Below are positions 21,318 through 31,860 of a stretch of DNA of 64,000 nucleotides, piece after piece. Source of the stretch: Takakia lepidozioides. Its lineage: Eukaryota; Streptophyta; Takakiopsida; Takakiales; Takakiaceae. The stretch is from the NCBI GenBank assembly GCA_030704615.1, contig CM060734.1:52406042-52470041 (forward strand), read 5' to 3'. Under the pieces are notes generated by a model that saw only the letters and a list, made by a program, of their open reading frames with translations, was not told the DNA's origin and searched no databases. Each line of letters starts with the position of its first letter. Positions within the stretch are counted from its first letter, which is position 1. Position numbers and translations under genes: made by a program.

Positions 21318-22434
21318 ATGGAACAGCGCTGGCAGGAGTTGTTTGAAGATACTTCACAATGGTGGGACAGTAGCCTTGACAAGGTGAGCTTTCTTCGTGT
21401 AGGAGTTTTATTGAACTCTGGTATGATCGTATTATGTGAATTGGATTGTACCGTTGTTGAGAATTTGGCTTTGCTGTCCGTATCGAGGTTGTTCTTCCTG
21501 AGTCGGTATGATTTTACAAGATCTTTTCCCTGGAGTCTGCAAGGCACTTGGGAGGGGTGAGACTGTGGTTGCTCCCTGGTCGTTTTCACAGACCACTCCA
21601 AAATCTCCAGTCTACAGGCATAAGCTGGGTTTCATATTTATAAGTTTGGACATGTTCGAATGTTCCTCATTGTGTAGAGTCCAATGGAGCCCAAATTGAC
21701 GTGCATGAATGTTGCTGAAAGCTCACTAGCACTCCTCCATAAGGGAACTTGTGGAAATGTTGATGCTGTGGGATTTTTGGGCACAAAGGTCTACTGTGGA
21801 GCATGGAGCAGAGTTCGCATGAGGTTTTCAAAGCTCCTTCTCAATGGTGGGACAAACCCAATCACAAGGTGTGGCTTTCTTAATGTACGATGTGAAAAAA
21901 CTTGGTCCATCCTGCAAATGTGGGCTCTTTCTGGTAGTATCAGGATTTGGTATTTTTCCTGGTGCTTACAAGGTACTTGAGAGGGTCTTCTTGGTCTTAG
22001 GAGGCCGAGTTTCTATGGCTGCTCAGCTGCACGGTGGTGGTTCTCCTCACAGACCAATCCAAGATCACCTGACTACAAACACAAGCAGCACACAGAAGAG
22101 GTCCTTTTGGGTGGATGGTCGGTTGAATCCTCCATGGTTGAAAGAAGAGCTAGCTGCTTTCATGATACAAGGTCAAGGACAACATGGTGAGGGCACCTTC
22201 TTCTTCAACACATTTCAGTTTCCCCCTCTTATCAGAGTCGCGTTGTCCCTATTTTTTCATGTTGAATTCTGCTAGTCAGCTCATTGGGTGGATCTATGAT
22301 GGTTTGTAGTGATTTTCACATGGTAGTGCCAATGTGTCAGCAGGAAAGTTTCCAAGAACAGCTAGCAGAGTTGAGAAGCTGTGGAATGAATATTTTTCCG
22401 ATCCCGTCAATGGTGGGACAATTGAGGCAAAAAG
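21318..22434 (+). pseudogene. OSB-type exons (PDF motifs), copy A, degenerate
   Basis: Organellar single-stranded-DNA-binding (OSB) proteins have C-terminal PDF motifs of the form W..F...P..WWDNR..K plus PDFKHK. Here the first halves are at 21318-21383 (RWQELFEDTSQWWDSSLDK), ~21806-21868 (EVFKAPSQWWDKPNHK) and ~22365-22434 (KLWNEYFSDP, then QWWDN). Second halves start at 21592 (TTPKSPVYRHK) and 22053 (TNPRSPDYKHK); the third is the start of the PPR exon at 22692. Each motif is split by an intron in the same place and phase (after AAG, next exon after an AG). Defects: an apparent extra T near 22110 in the second motif, a missing base before QWWDN, and TGA at 22423-22425 where copy B has CGA. 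No OB-fold/SSB domain was found upstream. Confidence 0.68.
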
Positions 22435-22691
22435 GTGAGTGCCTGTTAGCTTACATAGAGAAGCAGACAACAAGATGCAATGCAAAGCTTTGCTGGAAAT
22501 TGTCGTCCTCTCTCTCCCCAGCACATTTTGAAGGTCTTGAGAGCAATTCAGCATAGGAACTAGTGTGTGGGGTGTTTGCTAGAACAAATCTGGGCTGTCA
22601 TTGTCAGCCGCTAGCAGCAAGGGGAGGATGTGTGCATGATTTATGCAGAGGCAGGGATAGCTGAAGGAGAAGGGATAGAGTGTGGGTCCAG

Positions 22692-25600
22692 ATTCATCCA
22701 AGAGGGCCAGATCTCAAGCACAAGATTACCTATGATTTCCTGTTGGTCGATAGCTACATGAAACCTGCATGGGTAGATGGTCAACTGGAAGCAGCAGCAG
22801 CAGCAGCGACGGCACAGTTGATAAAATCAGGCACCTCAACCAGGACCACAGCTTCCAAAAGAGGACCAACAGTGGGAGTCCACAGTGCCACTTCTGGCTC
22901 CTATGGGCATCTCAGGATGCTTTGTGGGGCAGGGCGACTGAAAGAGGCTCTACAGACTTTAAACCAAGGAGGCGTTTCAGCAGATTCAGATACTTATGTC
23001 TGGCTCTTGCATGAGTGCATCAAAATGAAAGGCCTGAAAGCTGGAAAGCAGGTGCACGCTCACATTATTCAAAGTGGATTCAAGCCAAATGTTTTTCTAC
23101 ACAACACCCTTGTCAACATGTATGTTAAGTGCGGGAGCATCGTGGATGCTCACCAAGTGTTCAACAGCATGCCTCAACGATGTTTGATCACGTGGAATAT
23201 AATGATGGCAGGATTTACCAAGCATGGGTGTGGTAGGAATGCTTTGGAGACCTATGAGCAAATGATACTGGAAGGGGTGAAACCCAACCACATCACGTTT
23301 GTTTGCATTTGCAATGCATGTGCGAGCCTGGCAGCCCTGGAAAAGGGCAAAGAGGTCCATGGTGACATTGTAAAAGCTGGAATTGTACCAGATGTCATTC
23401 TGAACAGTACGCTTGTGGACATGTATGCCAAATGTGGGTGCCTCGAGGATGCAAAGGGAGTATTTGACAACATGGCTGAACGGAATGTGGTGTCGTGGAG
23501 CGCAATGATTGCAGGGTATGCTCAGCAGGGGCGTGGCATGGAGGCCTTGGAGATGTATGAGCAAATGGTGCGGGAAGGGGTGAAGCCCAACCAAATCACG
23601 TTTGTTTGTGTTTGCAATGCGTGTGCGAGCCTGGTAGCCCTGGAAAAGGGCAAAGAGGTCCATGGTGACATCGTCAAAGCTGGAATTGTACCAAATGTCA
23701 TTTTGAACACTGCCCTGGTGGACATGTATGCCAAATGTGGGTGCCTTGAGGATGCAAAAGGAGTGTTTAACAATATGACTGAACGAAATGTGGTGTCGTG
23801 GAGCGCAATGATCGCAGGATATGCACAGCAGGGGCGTGGGATGGAGGCTTTGGAAACCTATGAGCAAATGATGCGGCAATGGGTGAAGCCCGACCACATC
23901 ACGTTTGTTTGCGTTTGCAATGCATGTGCGAGCCTGGCAGCCCTGGAAAAGGGCAAAGAGGTCCATGGTGAGATCGTCAAAGCTGGCATTGTACCAGATG
24001 TCATTCTGAACACTGCCCTGGTGGACATGTATGCCAAATGTGGGAGCATCGAGGATGCAAAGGGAGTGTTCGACAATATGGCGGAACGAAATGTGGTGTC
24101 GTGGAATGCGATGATCACAGGATATGCACAGGAGGGGTGCGGGGTGGAGGCTTTGGAGACCTATGAGCAAATGATGCCGGAAGGGGTGAAGCCCAACCAC
24201 ATCACCTTTGTTTGCGTTTGTAATGCGTGTGCGAGCCTGACAGTCCTGGAAAAGGGCAAAGAGGTCCATGGCGACATGGTCAAAGCTGGAATTGTACCAA
24301 ATGTCATTCTGAACAATACCCTCGTGGACATGTATGCCAAATGTGGGAGCATCGAGGATGCAAAGGGAGTGTTCCACAATATGGCTGAACGAGATGTGGC
24401 ATCGTGGAGCGCAATGATTTCAGGATATGTACAGCAGGGGTGTGGGATGGAGGCTTTGGAGACCTATGAGCAAATGTTGCGGGAAGGGGTGAAGCCCAAC
24501 CACATCACATTTGTTTGCGTTTGCAATGCGTGTGCGAGCCTGGCAGTCCTGGAAAAGGGCAAAGAGGTCCATGGTGACATCGTCGAAGCTGGAATTGTAC
24601 CAGATGTCATTCTGAACACTGCCCTGGTGGACATGTATGCAAAATGTGGTAGTATCGAGGATGCAAAGGGAGTGTTTGACAATATGGCGGAACGAGATGT
24701 GGTGTCGTGGAACGCGATGATTGCAGGATATGCTCAGCAGGGGCGCGGGATGGAGGCTTTTCATACCTATGAGCAAATGTTGGGGGAAGGGGTGAAGCCC
24801 GACCACATCACTTTTGTTTGCATTTGCAATGCATGTGCGAGCCTGGCAGCCTTGGAAAGGGGCAAAGAGGTCCATGGTGACATTGTGAAAGCTGGAGTTG
24901 CACCAAATGTCATTCTGAACAATACCCTCGTGGACATGTATGCCAAATGTGGGTGCATAGAGGATGCAAAGGGAGTGTTCGACAGTATGGCCGAACGAGA
25001 TGTGGTGTCGTGGAGCGCAATGATCGCAGGATATACGCAGCAGGGACGTGGGATGGAGGCATTGGAGACCTATGAGCAAATGATGCGGGAAAGGGTGAAG
25101 CCCGACCACATCACGTTTGTTTGCGTTTGCAATGCATGTGCAAGCCTGGCTGTCCTGGAAAAGGGCAAAGAGGTCCATTGTGACATCGTCAAATCTGGAA
25201 TTGTACCAGATGTCATTCTGAAAACTGCCCTGGTGGACATGTATGCCAAGTGTGGGAGCATCGAGGATGCAAAGGGAGTGTTCGACAATATGGCCGAACG
25301 AGATGTGGTGTCATGGAATGCGATGATTGCAGGATATGCACAGCAGGGGTGCGGGATGGAGGCTATGGAGACCTATGAGCAAATGATGCGGGAAGGGGTG
25401 AAGCCCGACCACATCACGTTTGTTTGCGTTTGCAATGCGTGTGCGAGCCTGACAGCCCTGGAAAAGGGCAAAGAGGTCCATGGTGACATCGTCAAAGCTG
25501 GCATTGTACCAGATGTCATTCTGAACAATACCCTCGTGGACATGTATGCCAAATGTGGGTGGATCGAGGGTGCAAAGGGGATGTTCGACAATATGGCTGA

Positions 25601-26531
25601 ACGAGATGTGGTGTCGTGGAACACGATGATCGCAGGATATGCCCAGCATGGTTGTCATAGGGAGGCCCTGCAACTATTTGAAGGAATGCAAAAGGAAGGC
25701 TTGAAGCCGGACAGTATTGCCTTTCTATGTGTTCTCTCTGCATGCAGCCACGCTGGCCTACTGGATGAGGGATTACGCTACTTTGATTCCCTGAGTGTAG
25801 ATCATGGTGTCACTCTGACAGTAAAGCACTTTGGCTGCATGGTGGACCTTCTTGGACGTGCGGGGCAATTGGATGAGGCAGAGGACCTCATTAAGAAAAT
25901 GCCAATCAAACCAGATGTTGTGGTGTGGAAGGCCTTGCTTGGTGCCTGCAGAATCCATGGCAATGTGGAGATGGCTGAACGTGTGGCAACATCTATTCTC
26001 CAGTGGGATGAACAGGATTCCGCGACTTACGTGTTGCTATCTAACATCTATGCCACAGCTGGCAGGTGGGATGATAGTGCAAAGGTGAGAAAAATGATGA
26101 ATGTGAGAGGGGTTAGAAAGGAACCAGGTCGCTGCTGCATTGAGGTCGGCAACAGGGTGCACACCTTTGTTGTAGATGACAAATTGCATCCCAAAATTAA
26201 GGAAATCCATGCTGAGCTGAGAAGATTGTCTGGGCAGATGAAGGAAGCAGGATATGTGCCTGACATGCGCTTTGTATTGCATGATGTGGGGGAGGAGCAA
26301 AAGGAATATTCTCTGTGGCACCACAGTGAGAAGCTGGCCATTGGTTTTGGGCTGATCAGCACGGCCCCTAGGACACCTCTGTGTCTCATCAAGAATCTTC
26401 GGGTGTGTGGTGATTGCCACACCTCCACCAAGTTCATCTCAAAGATTGTTGGCCGAGCAATTGTCGTACGGGACTCTAACCGCTTTCACCACTTTGAAGA
26501 TGGGGTTTGTTCTTGTGGAGATTACTGGTGA
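22692..26531 (+). CDS. PPR protein, PLS class with DYW deaminase domain, copy A
   Basis: Predicted organellar RNA editing factor. PPR repeats bind a specific transcript and the DYW domain converts C to U. The exon begins after an AG at 22691 with IHPRGPDLKHK (the second half of an OSB PDF motif). The first ATG is at 22758, so the PPR could also be translated alone. Eight very similar P-L-S triplets of ~101 residues follow (VDMYAKCG..., then NAMIAGYAQQG, then CNACASLAALEKGKEVHG), then a ninth variant unit, E/E+ motifs and DYW. DYW residues: HHSEKLAIGFG (zinc ligand His and catalytic Glu), CGDCHTSTKF, and terminal CSCGDYW. The PG box reads PGRCCIEV where Trp is usual. Ending TGA at 26529-26531. 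No stop or frameshift. No clear targeting peptide was seen, so organelle targeting is assumed from the family. Confidence 0.93.
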   Translation: MHPRGPDLKHKITYDFLLVDSYMKPAWVDGQLEAAAAAATAQLIKSGTSTRTTASKRGPTVGVHSATSGSYGHLRMLCGAGRLKEALQTLNQGGVSADSDTYVWLLHECIKMKGLKAGKQVHAHIIQSGFKPNVFLHNTLVNMYVKCGSIVDAHQVFNSMPQRCLITWNIMMAGFTKHGCGRNALETYEQMILEGVKPNHITFVCICNACASLAALEKGKEVHGDIVKAGIVPDVILNSTLVDMYAKCGCLEDAKGVFDNMAERNVVSWSAMIAGYAQQGRGMEALEMYEQMVREGVKPNQITFVCVCNACASLVALEKGKEVHGDIVKAGIVPNVILNTALVDMYAKCGCLEDAKGVFNNMTERNVVSWSAMIAGYAQQGRGMEALETYEQMMRQWVKPDHITFVCVCNACASLAALEKGKEVHGEIVKAGIVPDVILNTALVDMYAKCGSIEDAKGVFDNMAERNVVSWNAMITGYAQEGCGVEALETYEQMMPEGVKPNHITFVCVCNACASLTVLEKGKEVHGDMVKAGIVPNVILNNTLVDMYAKCGSIEDAKGVFHNMAERDVASWSAMISGYVQQGCGMEALETYEQMLREGVKPNHITFVCVCNACASLAVLEKGKEVHGDIVEAGIVPDVILNTALVDMYAKCGSIEDAKGVFDNMAERDVVSWNAMIAGYAQQGRGMEAFHTYEQMLGEGVKPDHITFVCICNACASLAALERGKEVHGDIVKAGVAPNVILNNTLVDMYAKCGCIEDAKGVFDSMAERDVVSWSAMIAGYTQQGRGMEALETYEQMMRERVKPDHITFVCVCNACASLAVLEKGKEVHCDIVKSGIVPDVILKTALVDMYAKCGSIEDAKGVFDNMAERDVVSWNAMIAGYAQQGCGMEAMETYEQMMREGVKPDHITFVCVCNACASLTALEKGKEVHGDIVKAGIVPDVILNNTLVDMYAKCGWIEGAKGMFDNMAERDVVSWNTMIAGYAQHGCHREALQLFEGMQKEGLKPDSIAFLCVLSACSHAGLLDEGLRYFDSLSVDHGVTLTVKHFGCMVDLLGRAGQLDEAEDLIKKMPIKPDVVVWKALLGACRIHGNVEMAERVATSILQWDEQDSATYVLLSNIYATAGRWDDSAKVRKMMNVRGVRKEPGRCCIEVGNRVHTFVVDDKLHPKIKEIHAELRRLSGQMKEAGYVPDMRFVLHDVGEEQKEYSLWHHSEKLAIGFGLISTAPRTPLCLIKNLRVCGDCHTSTKFISKIVGRAIVVRDSNRFHHFEDGVCSCGDYW

Positions 26532-28094
26532 GACAATGATTTTCTGGAAAGGTGCGAGTGTCTTGCTTCATTGATTTATCTGTGTAGCTACTTTGGTTCA
26601 TCCACCATTTCCTGAGAATTTGACCATGATGTACTGTTGATGGCATTTCCCGTGGCATCTCCACAGGAAATGATAGTCAGGTCAACCAGCCGAGGTGATG
26701 GACTCCATGACTTGACAAGATTACTTAATAAAATACTAGGAGAAAATCTGTGTATCTAGAACTCAGATGGCACATACGTTTATTTGTCCGACCAAGGCCG
26801 ACACATGAGATAATGAATCATTACTCCCGGGCTACCTTTGGGGTCCTTTCCGTAAGGGGAGGAAAACTGTAGGGATCGATCTCCAGACCAGCCCGCTGCA
26901 GAGGGTCAGTAAACATTAGATAATAGATTTGATGCCGAGTAATAGAAGTGCCCAGGAAGTTAATTCTCTTGAACATATGTCAACGGTCAAACTGCTCTTT
27001 CTTAAACAAACGGAAAAAGAAAGAATTAAACATATGTTCCCAAATCAACCCAGCAGATTCCAGGATAGATAGGCTAGCACTCTCAGGTGAAGGTAAAGAT
27101 AAAGTGAATAACAAGGTCTGCTTCTTGGTGTACAAGGTGCATCCAAGTGTACTTGACGTATGTTGGACATATAGGCAATGTCTTCATAAGCACTTTGTCT
27201 TACCACTCCCTAGTGTATATTTCAAGAACATTAAATCAACTCTATGAATTCACCGACATACTAATTGTAGAGAAGGGAGCATCTCAGCCAGGTCTCATTG
27301 TCTGCAAACACAATGCTCTATTATGTTAGACAAAAACAGAGTCCCTCAAGGATGATTTGATATTAGCTTTAGTGATGTTAGTTGTGAAGGTGCATGGGTC
27401 TGGGGTTCAGAGGTTCAGACCTCTGTCATCTGTCTCTCTGCTTTGGGCTGGGGCTCTGCCCCTCCCATGGCTCAGAAAGGGGTTTTATTTTCCCCCTCAA
27501 GGCCCAGTTGTACTTTTAAGTATAAAATCTATATTTGTAGTAATATCCGTATTATAACTCTATTCAGAGATTCTAGCATTCCACCTTGCAAGTGCTTAAC
27601 TGGTTCATACCATTCATGGTTGACTTTGGTAATGGATTAATGAACCTCCACTGCACATCTAGGTAGTTATTGGCAATGAGTTTCATAAATATTTTCTTCT
27701 TACATCCATCCATTGGGCCTTTAACATATAGATGATGCAAGTTGTAGATTATCAAATAGACTTTCATCAAGCTAGGTAGTTATTACTCAATTAGTGTACA
27801 AAAAAAATATTGATTCTAATCATCTATTGGGATAGTGAATGAAACTTAGAGATGAGAGTTCTTTGAGAAGGTCTTGCGGGGAACTTATGTCATCTCTCTC
27901 TCTTATTGCTCAACCTGTTAAGATCTAGTTTAACTTTTGGATTGTAGCATGGATTCCTCACATCATATAGTGATCTCATTTTTTGAATATCTTTTGAATT
28001 TGGTACAAAGCTGTGATGGAATAATTTGAAGGATCAATCAACCAAATAGTAAGTTAATTTAAAAGGCATAAGCAAGAAGAACAAAGTTTTAGCA
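26532..28094. other. intergenic
   Basis: 26532-27350 is the downstream flank shared with copy B (46667-47460). 27351-28094 is AT-rich sequence upstream of the ALIS gene with no recognised gene. Confidence 0.6.
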
Positions 28095-29225
28095 ATGAGC
28101 ACATTGTTGGGTGAAATTTTTAAGAAGAAAATCGTAAAAGAACCATTGGGCGTGGAAGTAAGTCAAGTGCTAAAACAAAAGAAGCCGTCGAAGAGACCAA
28201 AGTACACTAGATTCACACAGCAGGAATTGCCCACTTGGAAACCATTGTTTACCCCTACTTGGGTGATAGTAACATTCATGACGGTGGGCGTGATTTTCAT
28301 ACCCATTGGAGTAGTGGCATTGATCGCATCCAAAAGTGTGGTGGAACTTCTTTATGAGTATGATACCCCATGTATCACGGCATATGCCACAAGTCTCATG
28401 CCCTTGGCTACGAATGAGGACCGGTCCTCCTACATTCAAGATCCAAATATGCTAAAAAATTGTTCAACAAATTTGGTAGTCAAGAAGAAAATGAAAAACC
28501 CAGTATATGTATATTATCAGTTGGAAAACTTCTATCAAAACCATCGTCGTTATGTTAAGAGTAGGAGTGATCGGCAGTTGAGAGGAGTCCAATCAACAAG
28601 CATTGCAGACCTAAATATTTGTCAACCTGAGGGCGTCACTACCAATGGACAACAAATTGTGCCTTGTGGGATGATTGCATGGAGTATGTTTAATGACACT
28701 TATAACTTCTCTACCATAAACGGGCCAATCTTTGTAAATAAAACTGCAATATCATGGAAAAGTGATCGTGAGGAAAAATTTGGTTCTTTGGTTTTCCCTT
28801 CCAACTTCCCAAACAATAACAACACCAACGATTCAAACCTCATTGGTGGGGCATCCCTTAATGAAAGCATACCATTGAGTGATAACGAAGATCTCATAGT
28901 ATGGATGCGCACAGCTGCCATGCCTACATTTCGCAAATTGTGGGGTCGAATTGAGATGGACTTGAATGTGGGTGATAATATATTTGTCAACATCAACAAT
29001 ACTTACAACACCTACAATTTTGGGGGAAGGAAGACATTGGTGCTTTCTACCACCAGTTGGTTAGGTGGGAAAAATGACTTTTTGGGTTTAGCCTATATTA
29101 TTGTGGGCATTGTTTGTGTGTTTTTAGGTTTTGTTTTCTTCCTCATTCATTGTACAAGACCTAGGCCCCTTGGTGATATCGCATATCTCTCATGGAATCG
29201 ACAAATAGCTGCATTGGTCAAATAG
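28095..29225 (+). CDS. ALIS/CDC50/LEM3-family subunit of P4-ATPase flippase, intronless
   Basis: 376 residues. These proteins are the beta subunits that P4-type ATPases need to leave the ER and flip phospholipids. Two membrane helices are visible: residues ~55-82 (VIVTFMTVGVIFIPIGVVAL) and ~330-355 (AYIIVGIVCVFLGFVFF), with a large ectodomain between. Family features: KNPVYVYYQLENFYQNHRRY, CGMIAWSMFNDTY, MRTAAMPTFRKLWGRIE, and several N-x-S/T sites with paired Cys in the ectodomain. The N-terminal cytosolic part is basic (QKKPSKRPKYTRFTQQ). The length is normal for the family. Plant ALIS genes usually have several introns, so an uninterrupted frame suggests a retrocopy. It is fully open, so it may still be active. 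Confidence 0.93.
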   Translation: MSTLLGEIFKKKIVKEPLGVEVSQVLKQKKPSKRPKYTRFTQQELPTWKPLFTPTWVIVTFMTVGVIFIPIGVVALIASKSVVELLYEYDTPCITAYATSLMPLATNEDRSSYIQDPNMLKNCSTNLVVKKKMKNPVYVYYQLENFYQNHRRYVKSRSDRQLRGVQSTSIADLNICQPEGVTTNGQQIVPCGMIAWSMFNDTYNFSTINGPIFVNKTAISWKSDREEKFGSLVFPSNFPNNNNTNDSNLIGGASLNESIPLSDNEDLIVWMRTAAMPTFRKLWGRIEMDLNVGDNIFVNINNTYNTYNFGGRKTLVLSTTSWLGGKNDFLGLAYIIVGIVCVFLGFVFFLIHCTRPRPLGDIAYLSWNRQIAALVK

Positions 29226-29889
29226 TCATACATTACCCAATATAATCTTCATGGATTTTTCTACGATTTTGACACATGAACATTATTAATCTACAAATGT
29301 GAGTGAATCTAGTAGCATGCATTTAACATGTCTTTCCTATGTAGATTTTGCTCTTCCAATACACTCCACACTAACATTGAGAAGAAGACGCATTGAGATC
29401 ACTTTGCATTCTAATTTCAACTTTCCATATGGATGTATAGAAGACAAAAAGCTGAATATTTCCATGGAGTAATGGACTATCACATTTAATGATACATTAT
29501 TTCCCATGATGTTCTCTGATATTACATCTTCTTATTTGTAATACAACTCTATATGTGATTTGTATATTACAAGATCGAACTATCAAAGGTCAATCATTTA
29601 ATGATCAAATTGGACTTTTAAATGACATACATCTTTCTATAATATCTGTGAGATATAACCTCAAATTACTCATGCATTTTTCTCATGATGATGATGCATA
29701 TGGAAAACATGTGTAAACTCACCATCAAATAAATGGTTAGCAAATAACACGCGTTGTTAAAAATCAAGTCGAATATTTATTAGTTTGATTTCAACAAATT
29801 AAGTTATTCCTAACCTAGATGTGAGATCTATATTCATCATCATTTGCATGTAACAAGGAATATTTTGATTCTTTGAGATTGCTAGATCT
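29226..29889. other. AT-rich intergenic, no gene recognised
   Basis: Lies between the 3' ends of the ALIS (plus) and BTB (minus) genes. It would hold their 3' UTRs. Confidence 0.5.
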
Positions 29890-30735
29890 CTATTGGGTTG
29901 CATTTTGATGAGCTTTCAATGCAGCATATTTGATTGTTTCACTCACAAGTTGTGGTTTCCGAGCATTCAAGGCTACATACCCCGGAGACTGCAACACCAC
30001 ATTAAAATGATCGCTTATGAAATTTTTGCAATACTCTAAAAGTTCAGCATCATAAAGATCTCCAAATTCCAAATATTCCCAACAATTGTCACATTTAACA
30101 CATGGTTTTAAAAAAGAAATGTAGTATTGCTTCATTTCTCCATGTACATCGTATTTGTGGATCAACATCAAACCTCCGAGACCGCAATCTTCAAGATTTT
30201 GTGAATCAATGTCACCTCCATATAGAAATTTTAGAAAGAACATTAGAACCTTGGCACTTGCTTCAGGTACCTCCACCACTGTTGTCAAATGTTCTTTATA
30301 GCTTCCACTATTAAACAAATCATGAAATACCGGAGACATGGCTGCTAGAATGTTGCGATGGGCTGGGATGTTAATATTGTCATGAGATAAAATGGTGATG
30401 TCTGAGTGTAATCCCTCCTCAAGTAGATGTACAATCTGTTTGAGAATGAAACATGTTGTGCCCATAAAATGATCTTGAGTACATGGTTTTGTACAAAATA
30501 ATGTACATGATTCATCCTTCATTTGTTCACAAAACAAAGGTGTCTCTTGGGGTACTGAGGGTTCAAAGGATTTTGATGAGACTTCAACATTTGCTTGCAA
30601 ACTCATGATTGGATGTGATGGTTCAAAACATTGCGATAAAACTTCACCATCGTTCTCTTGCATATCCATGATTGTATGACAATTTAATGACCGTAGAAGA
30701 GGTGAAAGAAAATATTGAGTGATGGGTGCCCACAA
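29890..30735 (-). CDS. BTB/POZ domain protein
   Basis: 281 residues, one open frame. The BTB/POZ fold begins at about residue 110: HSDITILSHDNINIPAHRNI then LAAMSPVFHDLFNSGSYKEH, followed by VEVPEASAKVLMFFLKFLYG. A C-terminal helical part has a short Cys pair (CVKCDNC). Such plant proteins commonly act as substrate adaptors of CUL3 ubiquitin ligases. That role is inferred from the family. The first ATG is at 30735; a second at about 30669 (MDMQEND) is equally plausible because the first 22 residues look unrelated to the rest. No intron was needed. Confidence 0.85.
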   Translation of the reverse strand: MWAPITQYFLSPLLRSLNCHTIMDMQENDGEVLSQCFEPSHPIMSLQANVEVSSKSFEPSVPQETPLFCEQMKDESCTLFCTKPCTQDHFMGTTCFILKQIVHLLEEGLHSDITILSHDNINIPAHRNILAAMSPVFHDLFNSGSYKEHLTTVVEVPEASAKVLMFFLKFLYGGDIDSQNLEDCGLGGLMLIHKYDVHGEMKQYYISFLKPCVKCDNCWEYLEFGDLYDAELLEYCKNFISDHFNVVLQSPGYVALNARKPQLVSETIKYAALKAHQNATQ

Positions 30736-31379
30736 ACTCGTTGCTATTCAAATCTGCAAGTTTTCGAGACAATTTCCGATTTTAAAGGAGCACAAAGGTC
30801 TCATTGTAAAAAAGTCCATGGGTTCAAAACCCAACATTCTCCTATATGCAAGCTTACATTGGTCATGTTGCACTAGACATGGGGAATGTATACACGTTAA
30901 TGCATTCTTATTTATTTGTGTGGCCACCTACTAGAGAACACTTTCGGACCATGATTGCTATCGTACGTATATTTGTGGCTGTGCAACGTGCATGAATATG
31001 CCGACTAGACTATGCCCTGACATACTATTGGTCGTAGAGCTATTTGTCTTTGTTAATCCCCCAACTGCACCTGACCTAAATGTCACCGTATTCTACATAG
31101 AATCTACAAATTGTCATGATCAATACCTAGAATTGGCTCTACACTCTAATTGAACAAATTATACTAACCTATGACCCTCTAATAAAACCTCTTCAAAGCC
31201 AATAAGAGCATGAAGTCACTAGCACCTAGGCAAACCACACTATTCAAAAACAAACACAACATCACAATAGACGAAGGGAAATAAAAAGAAGATATTACCC
31301 CCTCCTTCACAACAGCTACATCATCTCTGCAGCAGCAAACAAAACACAATAACAATTAGTAAATTGGAACTCACATATA
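30736..31379. other. intergenic, no gene recognised
   Basis: Upstream of the BTB gene; likely contains its promoter. No motif was assigned. Confidence 0.5.
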
Positions 31380-31860
31380 ACACTGTGATGCTTCACAAAG
31401 CATGCCCCCAAGTAGAGAAGACATCTCCACACACAAAACAGAAGTACCTCTATCTTGCACCACATGAAACACACTTCCTTCTCCTACTACTTTTCATGGA
31501 GAAGTGAAGTGCCCCGGGATTCCCAACGCACACCCTGGCATGACTGTTTTCCTGGGACCAACCCACCCACCAATCAAACCATTAGCCATCTCTAAATTGA
31601 AAAGCAAATGTGAAGGGTGCGATCCCTTGCTGCCATGAATTTGGTACAGAATGTAGCCATTCACCAAACTGGCCAGTGTCAACAGAATGGAAGTACAACA
31701 TGTGCCACCACTTGTGGTCACGGATCTGCACACTATAATATTCACGCAATTGGTCTCGAACATCCACTCCCCTCATATTATGTTCTTGGTAGTGTTTCAC
31801 CACATTGGAGGTGAGCACTGCAAGGCGTCTTGCTTTATTTGCCAACGTCTTATATAACAA
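31380..31860 (-). pseudogene. piggyBac-like transposase C-terminal fragment
   Basis: Reads leftward as the end of the DDE_Tnp_1_7 transposase: NMRGVDVRDQLREYYSVQ, then RDHKWWHMLYF. After a frameshift it gives LASLVNGYILYQIHGSKG and LFNLEMANGLIGG. At 31495-31390 it gives a Cys-rich end (RRRKCVSCGAR, YFCFVCGD) typical of the piggyBac zinc ribbon. The N-terminal two thirds are missing. No terminal inverted repeats were identified. Confidence 0.72.

Larger units (their letters stand above)
20787..27350 (+). repeat. segmental duplication, copy A
   Basis: Corresponds to 41535-47460 in the same orientation. Similarity starts at about GACCCTGTCTGT and ends near 27350 in the downstream flank. The first ~1 kb shows no difference from copy B, whereas the rest has scattered substitutions and indels. 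It contains the OSB exons and PPR-DYW frame described separately. No gene was recognised in 20787-21300. Confidence 0.95.

Noticed and set aside
23097-25178. Long minus-strand open frames opposite the PPR repeats (up to 426 residues), also at 43838-45118
   Set aside because: They are the antisense reading of the repeated PPR coding sequence and repeat with its 303-bp period.
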